Assembly (NCBI GenBank): GCA_017505725.1
Contig: JAFVOR010000053.1
Span: forward strand, 35,379 to 99,378
Reading direction: 5' to 3'
Length of the DNA stretch: 64,000 nt
Source of the DNA: Alistipes sp.
GTDB taxonomy: Bacteria > Bacteroidota > Bacteroidia > Bacteroidales > Rikenellaceae
The translations under genes were made by a program, and so were the position numbers. The notes beneath the pieces were generated by a model that had not been told where the DNA came from, did not search any database, and saw nothing but the letters and a program-made list of their open reading frames with translations. This document shows, piece by piece, positions 17,970 through 26,256 of the stretch. Within the stretch, counting starts at the first letter, position 1, and each line of letters begins with the position of its first letter.

Positions 17970-18122
17970 AACGGAAAGCGGAAAGCGGAAAACTTTTTTT
18001 TGACTAAGGCATTAGAGGCGTTAAGGGCGTTAAGGGGAATTAAGGGAGATTAAGGGAGATTAGCGAAATGTGAGCATTTTGGGGACCGACGCATTCGTGC
18101 AAAATTCACCGTTAATTTACAA
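17970..18122. repeat. Microrepeats and a degenerate hairpin-repeat arm
   Basis: GGAAAGC units (17971-17992), then TTAAGGG-type units (18018-18062). A half of the family-A element follows at 18062-18110: GTGAGCATTTTGG, then CGTGCAAAATTCACC. No gene is visible. Confidence 0.6.
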
Positions 18123-18148
18123 TTAAAAAAGGGGAGCAAAAGCTCCCC
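18123..18148 (-). terminator. Terminator of the sigma-factor transcript
   Basis: On the minus strand, GGGGAGC...GCTCCCC with a 4-base loop is followed by TTTTTTAATT. It lies 28 bases beyond the stop of the small 18176-18301 frame, consistent with a sigma factor-small ORF transcript. Confidence 0.8.
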
Positions 18149-18175
18149 TCCCACAAATTAACCCTCTTATGCCTG

Positions 18176-18301
18176 CTACCGAAGAACAGAGTGTAGGAAC
18201 GAATCCAAATAGAGAAGTTCCGCATCTCCGCAAATCACTTGCGATAGAAAGAGTTCCTCTTCACAGACATTGTGTAATACTCGTTTGTCGATCTGCTCCA
18301 T
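18176..18301 (-). CDS. Putative 41-residue protein downstream of the ECF sigma factor
   Basis: ATG at 18301, TAG at 18176. The peptide starts MEQIDKRVLHNVCEEELF and ends LYLDSFLHSVLR. It is acidic and helical-looking with two Cys, and has no signal or membrane segment. It lies 65 bases after the sigma-factor stop and 28 bases before a strong terminator, the place where anti-sigma or accessory proteins are often encoded. No strong ribosome-binding site is visible and I recognise no family. Could be a chance frame in a 3' UTR. Confidence 0.4.
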   Translation of the reverse strand: MEQIDKRVLHNVCEEELFLSQVICGDAELLYLDSFLHSVLR

Positions 18302-18366
18302 AGGCAAGGTTTTTAAGTGATTTCTACCCTATCAACGGATGCAGCGAGTATTTTATTGCATAAATA

Positions 18367-18951
18367 TTAGCAAATCGCTAAATTTTTCTCTTTAATCATC
18401 TGTCGCATATTGATCAGTGCGTAACGCATACGACCAAGTGCGGTGTTGATGCTAACGCCTGTCTGATCGGCTATCTCCTTGAAGCTCAAGCCTTCGTAGT
18501 AGCGCATACGAACCACCTCGCGCTGCTCCTCGGGAAGCATCTCGATCAACATTCGCACTTCGGCAGCCTGCTGCTCTGAGATGAGGGTATCCTCAATCGA
18601 TGGCTCTGCTAAATTCATATTGCCCAAAACATCGAAACCGGCACTCGACTCGCTCACGCTCTTCACCTGCTTTTGTGCGCGGAAGTGGTCCAACACACGA
18701 TTGTGTGCTATTCGCAACAACCAAGGCAGGAATCGGCCTTTGTCGGTGTAACGACCCTCGTCTATCACCTTCACAACTTTGATAAGTACCTCTTGCATAA
18801 GGTCGTCTGCCACATCGTTATCCTTGACCAACATACGCATATAGTCGCGTAGACGGCGTGAGTGGCGCTCCAAAAGCTGAGAAATGGCCTCGCGATTACC
18901 CTGCTGATAAAGTTCTAACAAGGCGTGTTCGCTCAACATTGTACCTTTCAT
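18367..18951 (-). CDS. ECF-type RNA polymerase sigma factor
   Basis: 194 aa. Region 2 (residues about 25-95: DVADDLMQEVLIKVVK, GRFLPWLLRIAHNRVLDHFR) and region 4 (about 130-185: LPEEQREVVRMRYYEGLSFKEI, then the NTALGRMRYAL helix) are complete. AAGGAG lies 6 bases before ATG 18951, fixing the start. No anti-sigma factor with a membrane segment is adjacent, so its trigger is unknown. It belongs to the broad sigma-E-like class; the regulon cannot be inferred here. Confidence 0.93.
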   Translation of the reverse strand: MKGTMLSEHALLELYQQGNREAISQLLERHSRRLRDYMRMLVKDNDVADDLMQEVLIKVVKVIDEGRYTDKGRFLPWLLRIAHNRVLDHFRAQKQVKSVSESSAGFDVLGNMNLAEPSIEDTLISEQQAAEVRMLIEMLPEEQREVVRMRYYEGLSFKEIADQTGVSINTALGRMRYALINMRQMIKEKNLAIC

Positions 18952-19570
18952 ACTCTTCTCCTTTCTTTAATAAGTGGTGTTCAAGAGTAGATTTTTTTCG
19001 ATAGGCAAATACTTTTTTAGTTAAACTTCGCGTTAAATTTTCAAAGAGAATGTCCTTTTTTCAACATCTTCTTGACCGCAAGATAGGCAGTTTTTGCAGA
19101 AAATCCAAATTGCCTTCGAGCCCTCTTTATACCCTATTCACAGTATGTTTTTCGCAAAAATAGTGCCCAGAATGCTATTTAGATAGGATTTAGCTTTTTT
19201 AACAACTACTTTTCCAATCGGTGAATTGACCAAACGGGGCGGTGAATTTACGCCTATTCTTATACCAAGAGTCCCTTTTCAAACGGAAACTCGGCAATTT
19301 TGAAGGCGAAACAAAATGAGAATTAAAAATTAAAAATTAAAAATTGAGAATTAAGAATTATTTTTTTCTAACTACCTCTAACCACCCTTAACGACTCTAA
19401 CCGACGCTGCGGAGCGAGAGCAGAGGGCAAACTTGTTTGCACTATGCCGAGCCGCGAGGAGGAAAAGAGTGCGAAGCAGGCTTAACGACCCTAACGACTC
19501 TAACGACGACCTATGTGAGCATTTCGCAATCCGCAGACTCGTGCAAAAAGAGCCAATCAGAATTTCCTGC
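18952..19570. repeat. Long intergenic region with microrepeats and a family-B copy
   Basis: Positions 18952-19310 show no gene; weak promoter-like TATTTG occurs near 19005. AAATTAAAAATT units (19320-19357) and CTAACNACC units (19367-19400) lead into family-B copy 3 (19399-19485). CCTAACGA units (19481-19510) and a family-A 3' half (19511-19570) then follow. Confidence 0.65.
19399..19485. repeat. Family-B dispersed repeat, copy 3
   Basis: Nearly identical to the copy at 23120-23206. Both have AACCGACGCTGCGGAGCGAG, a GCAAACTTGTTTGC palindrome, then GCCGAGCCGCGAGGAGG; they differ at only a few bases (for example GCACTATG against GCGCTATG). Confidence 0.75.
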
Positions 19571-19708
19571 CAAAAAATTGTAAATGATGAGAATATTTTT
19601 GTGCGAGGTCAGGTAGCGAAAGCGCAGCATACATTGACGTATGTGAGCATTTCGCTATCCGCAGACTCGTGCAAAAAGAACCAATCAGAACTTCCTGCCA
19701 AAAAATTG
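19571..19708. repeat. Family-A hairpin element
   Basis: Inner arms GTAGCGAAAGCG/ATTTCGCTATC flank the apical CATACATTGACGTATG and GTGAGCATTT. Outer arms ATATTTTTGTGCGAG and CTCGTGCAAAAAG also pair. It shares its ends with the next copy, so the two form a tandem. Confidence 0.7.
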
Positions 19709-19826
19709 TCGATGATTGAGGAAATTTTGTGCTAAGCAAGGTGGCGAAAGCGGAGCATAGCTAACCTATGTGAGCATTTTGCCATCCGAAGTGCAGTGCA
19801 AAATTTACCAATCAGAACAATTTTTT
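19700..19826. repeat. Family-A hairpin element ending at the CDF transporter stop codon
   Basis: The outermost arms AAAAAATTGT (19700-19709) and ACAATTTTTT (19817-19826) pair perfectly, and GAAATTTTGTGC pairs with GTGCAAAATTT. The apex is CATAGCTAACCTATG followed by GTGAGCATTTT. The 3' arm overlaps the TAA of the transporter gene (19827-19825). Confidence 0.75.
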
Positions 19827-20727
19827 ACTTGAGGGGCTCGATATGTATAGCCACAGCCGTGCGCTCACCAAATCGTTTACGCAAGGATTGCTCAATCTCG
19901 CGGGATATTTCGTGCGATTCGAAGACGGTCATAGTGCCCTCGACACGGATATGCACTTCGATAGCGATATCGGAACCGATACGACGAGTGCGGAGATTGT
20001 GTGGCTTTTGCACTTTAGGGTTTACGGTGACGATGGAGAGAATCTCCTCCTCGACCTCGCGAGGAAGGCTCTTCTCGAGCAGCTCCTCGAGAGCCTTGCG
20101 GCAGAGATCAAGAGAGACCTTGATGATGAGCGCAGAGACCACAATAGCCGCTATAGGGTCGGCAATACGCCACTTTTCACCAAGGAAGTAGGCGGCACCG
20201 ATACCGAGCAGTGCGCCAATCGAAGAGAGTGCATCGCTACGATGGTGCCACGCATTAGCGACAACAGAGGGGCTTTCGGTCTGCTTGCCGACACGAATGG
20301 TATAGCGGTAGAGCAACTCCTTGGCCACGATAGAGAGTGCGGCTGCGACGATGGCAATGGCACCCGGGCGAGGCAGTACCTCGCCATTGACCACTGCGGA
20401 GATCTTCTCGGCACTATCGAGCAGAATCTCGACACCCACAGCAAAGAGTGCCACGCCAATAATGAGGGTGGCAAGAGTCTCGTACTTGCCGTGTCCCCAA
20501 TGGTGGTCATCATCGCGTGGTTTTGCACTTATACGGACAAATGCCAAGACGACAATATCGGTTGCAAAGTCCGAGGCAGAGTGGACTGCATCGGCAATCA
20601 TCGCACCACTTCGACCAATCAAACCTGCCACAAGTTTGAAGACGAAGAGTGCCATATTGACAAACATACCGAGCAATGTTACTCGGTATATCTGTTTAGT
20701 TCGTATTTCGGCGGTTGTTTTTTCCAT
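19825..20727 (-). CDS. Cation diffusion facilitator (CDF) metal transporter
   Basis: 300 aa inner-membrane divalent-metal/proton antiporter. Six hydrophobic segments. The metal site is formed by VHSASD (His49, Asp53) in segment 2 and WHHRSD in segment 5, and a cytoplasmic C-terminal ferredoxin-like domain follows from about residue 205. The His/Asp pairing in segment 2, rather than Asp/Asp, resembles Zn-selective members, but selectivity is not certain. Three bases separate it from the SGNH hydrolase gene upstream. Confidence 0.9.
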   Translation of the reverse strand: MEKTTAEIRTKQIYRVTLLGMFVNMALFVFKLVAGLIGRSGAMIADAVHSASDFATDIVVLAFVRISAKPRDDDHHWGHGKYETLATLIIGVALFAVGVEILLDSAEKISAVVNGEVLPRPGAIAIVAAALSIVAKELLYRYTIRVGKQTESPSVVANAWHHRSDALSSIGALLGIGAAYFLGEKWRIADPIAAIVVSALIIKVSLDLCRKALEELLEKSLPREVEEEILSIVTVNPKVQKPHNLRTRRIGSDIAIEVHIRVEGTMTVFESHEISREIEQSLRKRFGERTAVAIHIEPLK

Positions 20728-20730
20728 CTG

Positions 20731-21594
20731 TTAATCGAGTTTAGCCGGATATCCTAACAATTGATAGGCCAACGCCTTTGCCATACGGAGATGTCCCGCA
20801 CTGTTCGGATGAAGGCGATCTGTACGCTTCTTGCCCGACTTGCTGCTCTTCTCGAGCGCAGGTCTGCGCCAATAGAGAGCATTCGACTCTGCCAGCGGAT
20901 AGAGTCCGCAGATTGCGTTCAAGTCGATGACAGGCACCGCCCACACACTGCCCGCCTCCTTCACAACATCGACATAGGCATCGACATACTCCCCTACGCC
21001 ATTTGCGTGGAGTTCATCGGGCTGAATGTTTCTATCTGAGAGGAAGGCATCGCCACGATGTATCGGTGTGAGCAGAATGATCTGCTTTGTAGGATATGCC
21101 TCCTTGAGCTTCGACATCGCGATATTGATGCGACCACGATAGGTGCTATTGTCCATAAGGATGGTGCGCTTCTTGCGGTCGGTCATCACGCCCGATTTCG
21201 TACCCTTTGGACCTGTAACCTCAACATTGACAACCTCCTCGGAGTACCACTCACCAAGCGGAACGCTGGCGTTGTAGTCGTTGGTGCCAACAAAGATCAT
21301 TATCACATCAACCTCCTGACCGTGCTCGGCAATGAGCTTGTCGGTCTGTCCCGATATATGCGACCACTGATGGCCACTGATACCATAGACCAACGACTCG
21401 GTGCCAAGCAGTTGCTCGAGGTAGACCCAATAGGTATCGTTGAGCCCCTTCTCGACCTGACGCTTGTCGGTGATAGAGTCGCCGAGGTAGGCTACACGCG
21501 CACCTCGCCACTGACTCTTGATCTCCGCCTTCGGCTTTGCCACTACGGGCAAAGCGAGGCACAAAAGTGCGATAATGACCGCAAATCGCTTCAT
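20731..21594 (-). CDS. Exported SGNH/GDSL-family hydrolase
   Basis: 287 aa from ATG 21594 (MKRFAVIIALLCLALPVVA signal peptide); a longer upstream frame overlaps proS and is rejected. Block I YLGDSIT carries nucleophile Ser40, GTNDYN is block III, and DRLHPN near residue 265 supplies the Asp and His. Likely a periplasmic or surface carbohydrate esterase or lipase; the acyl substrate is unknown. The start is 1 base from the proS stop, so translation is probably coupled. Confidence 0.88.
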   Translation of the reverse strand: MKRFAVIIALLCLALPVVAKPKAEIKSQWRGARVAYLGDSITDKRQVEKGLNDTYWVYLEQLLGTESLVYGISGHQWSHISGQTDKLIAEHGQEVDVIMIFVGTNDYNASVPLGEWYSEEVVNVEVTGPKGTKSGVMTDRKKRTILMDNSTYRGRINIAMSKLKEAYPTKQIILLTPIHRGDAFLSDRNIQPDELHANGVGEYVDAYVDVVKEAGSVWAVPVIDLNAICGLYPLAESNALYWRRPALEKSSKSGKKRTDRLHPNSAGHLRMAKALAYQLLGYPAKLD

Positions 21595-21595
21595 A

Positions 21596-23080
21596 TTAGT
21601 AGCTCTTTGCGAACAATACTCGGTTGTGCGATGGCTTACCTGTGAAGATACACTTACCCTCCTCAGGCTCGACATCCAAAGGAATACAGCGGATGGTTGC
21701 CTTGGTAGCCTCCTTGATAGCCTGCTCGGTTTCCGGCGTTCCATCCCAGTGAGCCGAGATAAAGCCACCCTTGGTATTCAGCACCTCGACAAACTCCTCC
21801 CAGGTGTCCACCTTAGTAATCATCGAGTTGCGGTAGTCGAGTGCCTTCTGGAAGATATTCTTCTGCTGCTCGTCGAGCAAGTTTACGATGTAGTCGATAA
21901 GACCCTCCTGCGACACGGTCTCCTTGGTGAGTGTATCACGGCGAGCCAACTCGATGGTGCCATTTGCAAGGTCGCGCTGACCGAGTGCAAGGCGTACAGG
22001 TACACCCTTGAGCTCGTACTCTGCAAACTTGAAGCCTGCACGAACATTGTCGCGGTCATCAACCTTGACACGCACACCCTTTGCCTTCAATGCATCGGCA
22101 ATCTCGTTCATCTTGGCACGAGCTGCAGCCAACTGCTCCTCGCCCTTGTAAATAGGAACGATAACTACCTGAATAGGAGCCAACTTTGGAGGCAATACCA
22201 AACCGTTGTTATCCGAGTGAGCCATAATCAAGGCACCCATCAAGCGGGTCGAAACACCCCACGATGTAGCCCATACATACTCGAGCTTACCCTCGCGGTT
22301 AGCATACTTCACATCGAATGCCTTGGCAAAGTTCTGACCAAGGAAGTGCGAAGTACCACTCTGCAAAGCCTTGCCATCCTGCATCAACGCCTCGATGGTG
22401 AGGGTATCCTCAGCACCGGCAAAACGCTCATTTGGCGACTTGTGACCAACGATTACAGGCAAGCACAACCACTCCTCTGCAAACTTCTGGTAGACCTTGA
22501 TCATCTTGAGTGTCTCCTCGATAGCCTCCTCGCGAGTCTCGTGTGCGGTATGTCCCTCCTGCCACAAGAACTCGGCAGTACGCAAGAAGAGGCGTGTACG
22601 CATCTCCCAACGAACAACATTTGCCCACTGGTTGCAGAGGATTGGAAGATCACGGTAAGAGTTGATCCATCCCTTGTAGGTATTCCAGATGATAGTCTCC
22701 GATGTAGGACGAACGATAAGTTCCTCCTCCAAACGAGCCGCAGGGTCTACTACGATACCCTTGCCGTTCTCATCGTTCTTCAAACGGTAGTGAGTAACCA
22801 CTGCGCACTCCTTTGCAAAGCCCTCAACGTGGTTTGCCTCCTTCGAGAAGAACGACTTAGGGATAAACAATGGGAAGTAGGCGTTCTGGTGGCCTGTCTC
22901 CTTGAACATACCATCGAGCACCTCGTGCATCTTCTCCCAAATAGCATAGCCGTAAGGCTTGATAACCATACAACCACGCACTGCCGAATTCTCGGCCAAA
23001 CCGGCCTTCACTACAAGGTCGTTGTACCATTGCGAATAGTTCTCATCGCTCTTGGTCAAATCTTTCAATTCTACTGCCAT
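21596..23080 (-). CDS. proS: Prolyl-tRNA synthetase
   Basis: 494 aa, the short type (no editing insertion), ending in the [10 protein letters not shown] terminus typical of this class. Class II motif 2 ([20 protein letters not shown]) and motif 3 ([19 protein letters not shown]) are clear. It charges tRNA-Pro. First gene of a three-gene unit with the SGNH hydrolase and CDF transporter. The leader, about 150 nt from the predicted promoter, contains a family-B repeat. Confidence 0.95.
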   Translation of the reverse strand: MAVELKDLTKSDENYSQWYNDLVVKAGLAENSAVRGCMVIKPYGYAIWEKMHEVLDGMFKETGHQNAYFPLFIPKSFFSKEANHVEGFAKECAVVTHYRLKNDENGKGIVVDPAARLEEELIVRPTSETIIWNTYKGWINSYRDLPILCNQWANVVRWEMRTRLFLRTAEFLWQEGHTAHETREEAIEETLKMIKVYQKFAEEWLCLPVIVGHKSPNERFAGAEDTLTIEALMQDGKALQSGTSHFLGQNFAKAFDVKYANREGKLEYVWATSWGVSTRLMGALIMAHSDNNGLVLPPKLAPIQVVIVPIYKGEEQLAAARAKMNEIADALKAKGVRVKVDDRDNVRAGFKFAEYELKGVPVRLALGQRDLANGTIELARRDTLTKETVSQEGLIDYIVNLLDEQQKNIFQKALDYRNSMITKVDTWEEFVEVLNTKGGFISAHWDGTPETEQAIKEATKATIRCIPLDVEPEEGKCIFTGKPSHNRVLFAKSY

Positions 23081-23119
23081 ATCTTTTCAAAAATTCAAAA
23101 TGCAAAATTCAAAATGCAA

Positions 23120-23206
23120 AACCGACGCTGCGGAGCGAGAGCAGAGGGCAAACTTGTTTGCGCTATGCCGAGCCGCGAGGAGGAAAAGCCTGCGAAGCAG
23201 GGTTAA
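23120..23206. repeat. Family-B dispersed repeat, copy 4
   Basis: Carries the same ends and GCAAACTTGTTTGC palindrome as copy 3. It is flanked on both sides by TGCAAAA(TTCAAAA) microrepeats (23087-23120 and 23206-23229). It lies in the predicted 5' leader of proS. Confidence 0.75.
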
Positions 23207-23236
23207 TGCAAAATGCAAAATGCAAAATTAAGCTCA

Positions 23237-23244
23237 CAAAGGTA
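23237..23244 (-). promoter_or_regulatory. -7 element for proS
   Basis: TACCTTTG on the minus strand. No clear -33 TTTG. A palindrome around CGGGATTATATCCCG (23263-23280) lies at the expected -33 area and could be an operator. Confidence 0.4.
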
Positions 23245-23285
23245 GCAAAATTTTGTCATATTCGGGATATAATCCCGATAATTTA

Positions 23286-24713
23286 TCACTTTTTGCGGAC
23301 AATCACCTTGTGCAGCGACTTATTTGACACCTTAACAGGCGAGTTTTTCTCGAAGTATGCCACATCCAGGTCGTAGACCAACAGAGGCAGACGCACCTCG
23401 TTTTCACACTCGAAATGGGCATAGTTGCGAGCAACATAGTCGGCCACCGCAATCTTGTATTTGCGACCCTCACGCAAGCGAGGAAAGCGGACATCGTAGG
23501 CCATATCGTTCTCGTCTGTAACAATCGTATAAGGTGTTGTGGCATAGAGGTCTACAACGTGTGACTCCTTGGCATTCACCGTGTCGTTATACTTCTCGAC
23601 AATCAGTTTTCGCAGTTGTGCGGGAGTCATCTCAACAAGGTGCACTTGCGAGAAAAATGGCTCGTTGTCGAAGAGATCTTTTACCGTCACATCGCCCTCG
23701 GGCAAACCCTCGATAATACGCACACCACCACGATGGTAGATACCCACCTCGGCACCCGTAGCCTCCTTGATAATCTTGGTCTGCAAGTTGCACAAACCGA
23801 TATGATTTGTCGAGTGCGCCATCGAGCCGACAACCCTCTGCAAGGCGGGATTTGCCTCAATCTCCTTGATTATAGCCTTCACCTCGCCATCCTCGGCATA
23901 GACCTTCAACGGGATATTCTCGTACTCCACCGAGAGGATCTTGCTACCACGCATCTTCACGCGCGTAGCACCCACAACTTTGAGTTTGCGACCCGTCTGA
24001 CCCATTGTAGTGCCATTGACAAGGGTATCGAGCACCTTGTGGGTATGTCCTCCGATGAGGATGTCGTAGCCGCCGAAACGCTGCGTCAAAGCGAAGTCGC
24101 GGTCATCACCCATATGCGAGAGCAACACCTTCACATCGCCATCACTTGCTTCACACTCACGCTCGGCCACCACCTGAGGATCCTCAAACTTGAGCCCCTC
24201 GAAGTTGTTATCGTTGCCATCGGGATGGCCATTCGAGTAGCTTGTTACCACACCCACAAAGTCAATGGCTACACCCTCGGGAGTGACGATGCGTTTGCTC
24301 GCCTCGACACCACGCAGCCACTTGCCCTCGCTCGTCATATTGGCGCAGAGGTATGCAAACTCCGAGTTACGAATCGCCTCGTCAAGCACCTGTTGACCCG
24401 GATCGAAATCGTGGTTGCCAAGCGCAGCCACATCGTAACCTATGGCATTCATCAAACGAATGATGGGCTTGCGACCCTCCGCCAAATCGACGTAGGCATT
24501 GCCGGTCCAGCGGTCGCCCGCATCGACCACAATGGTAAAGACCGTATCGCGGCACTCCTTAACAGCCGTTGCCAAACGCGGCATATTGTCGAGTGAGGCG
24601 TGCATATCGTTGGTCGAGAGAATAACAAATTCGCTCGGACACAACATTATATACATCAAAAAACCGAACACGATAAAAGAACCAAATATGCCCGAATATA
24701 GACCTTTTTTCAT
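23286..24713 (-). CDS. Membrane-anchored 5'-nucleotidase-like metallophosphoesterase
   Basis: 475 aa. An N-terminal hydrophobic anchor (residues 6-27) puts the enzyme in the periplasm or on the membrane surface. Metal-site motifs: STNDMH, DAGDRW, GNHDFD, LLSHMGDD and GGHTHK. The C-terminal half is the 5'-nucleotidase substrate domain (GGVRIIEGLPEGDVTVKDL). The family hydrolyses nucleotides or nucleotide sugars. It lies 67 bases after purC on the same strand with a hairpin between, so partial read-through is possible. Confidence 0.88.
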   Translation of the reverse strand: MKKGLYSGIFGSFIVFGFLMYIMLCPSEFVILSTNDMHASLDNMPRLATAVKECRDTVFTIVVDAGDRWTGNAYVDLAEGRKPIIRLMNAIGYDVAALGNHDFDPGQQVLDEAIRNSEFAYLCANMTSEGKWLRGVEASKRIVTPEGVAIDFVGVVTSYSNGHPDGNDNNFEGLKFEDPQVVAERECEASDGDVKVLLSHMGDDRDFALTQRFGGYDILIGGHTHKVLDTLVNGTTMGQTGRKLKVVGATRVKMRGSKILSVEYENIPLKVYAEDGEVKAIIKEIEANPALQRVVGSMAHSTNHIGLCNLQTKIIKEATGAEVGIYHRGGVRIIEGLPEGDVTVKDLFDNEPFFSQVHLVEMTPAQLRKLIVEKYNDTVNAKESHVVDLYATTPYTIVTDENDMAYDVRFPRLREGRKYKIAVADYVARNYAHFECENEVRLPLLVYDLDVAYFEKNSPVKVSNKSLHKVIVRKK

Positions 24714-24728
24714 AACTTTTTACGCTAC

Positions 24729-24755
24729 CAAAGGCGACAATTAGTGCCGCCTTTG
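24729..24755 (-). terminator. Weak hairpin after purC
   Basis: CAAAGGCG (24729-24736) pairs with CGCCTTTG (24748-24755) around an 11-base loop, with no long T run. It may attenuate rather than end the purC transcript. Confidence 0.4.
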
Positions 24756-24780
24756 ATTGTTATAACTATTTGAAATTCAA

Positions 24781-25725
24781 TTAAAGAGTTGCCAAGAACT
24801 CGGTAACATTCTTTGCGATACGAGCCTCAACATCGTCGCACTCGGCCTTAACGAACTTCTCACCTACGATATTCTCGTACAACTCGATATAGCGCTCGGT
24901 GATGCTTGCAACAATCTCAGGAGTCATTTCAGGCACCTGCTGTCCATCCTGACCCTGGAAACCGTTAGCCATAAGCCACTCGCGAACAAACTCCTTCGAG
25001 AGCTGCTTCTGCTTCTCGCCCTTCGCAAGACGCTCCTCGTAGCCCTCAGCGTAGAAGTAACGCGACGAATCAGGTGTGTGAATCTCGTCCATAAGGTAGA
25101 TTACACCATTCTTCTTACCGAACTCGTACTTGGTATCAACAAGAATCAAGCCCATCTTGGCAGCAATCTCGGTACCACGCTGGAAGATAGCCTGTGTATA
25201 CTTCTCGAGCTGCTCGTAGTCCTCGCGCGAAACGATACCCTGTGCGATAATATCCTCCTTCGAGATATCCTCATCGTGACCCTCGGCAGCCTTGGTTGTA
25301 GGGGTAATAATCGGAGTTGGGAACTTCTGATTCTCGACCATACCCTCCGGCATCTCAACACCGCAAATTACACGCTTGCCAGCCTTGTACTCGCGCCAAG
25401 CGTGGCCCGAAAGGTAGCCGCGAATAACCATCTCCACCTTGAAAGGCTCGCACTTGTGACCTACGGTAACCATTGGGTCCGGAGTAGCGATCTTCCAATT
25501 AGGGAGGATATCGGTGGTTGCGTCGAGGAACTTAGCAGCAATCTGGTTGAGCACCTGTCCCTTGAAAGGAATACCCTTTGGCAACACAACATCGAATGCC
25601 GATATACGGTCCGACACCACCATTACGAGATAGTCGCCCTCGATGCTATAAACATCGCGTACCTTACCAACATAGTGGTTAGTCTGACCTGGCAACTGCA
25701 AATTTGTCTTAACGATTGCTTCCAT
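24781..25725 (-). CDS. purC: Phosphoribosylaminoimidazole-succinocarboxamide synthase (SAICAR synthase)
   Basis: 314 aa. It ligates aspartate to CAIR in purine synthesis. GKVRDVY and [12 protein letters not shown] at the N-terminus, [16 protein letters not shown]-like text in the middle (residues about 94-108) and [14 protein letters not shown] are family signatures. The length is that of the long, yeast-like group common in Bacteroidota. It has its own promoter; no other pur genes are adjacent. Confidence 0.96.
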   Translation of the reverse strand: MEAIVKTNLQLPGQTNHYVGKVRDVYSIEGDYLVMVVSDRISAFDVVLPKGIPFKGQVLNQIAAKFLDATTDILPNWKIATPDPMVTVGHKCEPFKVEMVIRGYLSGHAWREYKAGKRVICGVEMPEGMVENQKFPTPIITPTTKAAEGHDEDISKEDIIAQGIVSREDYEQLEKYTQAIFQRGTEIAAKMGLILVDTKYEFGKKNGVIYLMDEIHTPDSSRYFYAEGYEERLAKGEKQKQLSKEFVREWLMANGFQGQDGQQVPEMTPEIVASITERYIELYENIVGEKFVKAECDDVEARIAKNVTEFLATL

Positions 25726-25765
25726 AAATCTATACTATTTATATTATTATTGTATTCTTTGGGTG

Positions 25766-25798
25766 CAAAGATAGAAAAAAAGTGTCATATATGTTCAA
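25766..25798 (-). promoter_or_regulatory. Promoter of purC
   Basis: Minus-strand TTG (25798-25796), 22 bases, TATCTTTG (25773-25766). The leader is about 35 nt. Confidence 0.55.
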
Positions 25799-26176
25799 TT
25801 TATGCCCAAAAATTTAGCATCCAAAAGGAGCAAAGAGAGGGAGCGTCGACCACTCAATTCCGTCACCACCCCAACCAACCGACATTATGCACTTTTGACA
25901 TAACCAAAACACTCTAACGCATTTTTACCCAACCACAGAGATTTTGCCCTGAAAAAATGGTTACATTTCGTAACCTCAATCCCACCCTCAAAACCCAATC
26001 TCAAAATGGCTCCAGAGCACCGTAAAAGCGGCAAATAGCTCAAAAACCGGTCCAAATTATTAAAAAATTTACATTTTAATTATCACATTTTCCTATTTGT
26101 TTGCTTTCGAATTGAAAGTAAATAGCCTATATTTTGTAACAACCTGTCAAAACACCCTATTTTTATTATTAAAATA
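25799..26176. other. Intergenic stretch upstream of the SusC operon
   Basis: No gene seen on either strand. Positions 25840-26050 are markedly C-rich and G-poor on the plus strand, unlike the neighbouring genes. A perfect inverted repeat GGTTAC-ATTTC-GTAACC (25959-25975) could be a regulator site. From 26055 on the DNA is very AT-rich, as often seen upstream of strong promoters. Confidence 0.5.
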
Positions 26177-26208
26177 TTTGGATAATTGATTGGAGATTGT
26201 TATCTTTG
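26177..26208 (+). promoter_or_regulatory. Promoter of the SusC/SusD operon
   Basis: TTTG at 26177-26180, exactly 20 bases, TATCTTTG at 26201-26208. Preceded by an AT-rich tract. The leader is about 45 nt. Confidence 0.7.
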
Positions 26209-26256
26209 CGCCATACGTACTTTATATATATAATATATTTTACACTTTTAAATTAA

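Noticed and set aside
21518-23206. 562-codon plus-strand frame across proS
   Set aside because: Antisense shadow that runs on into repeat DNA.
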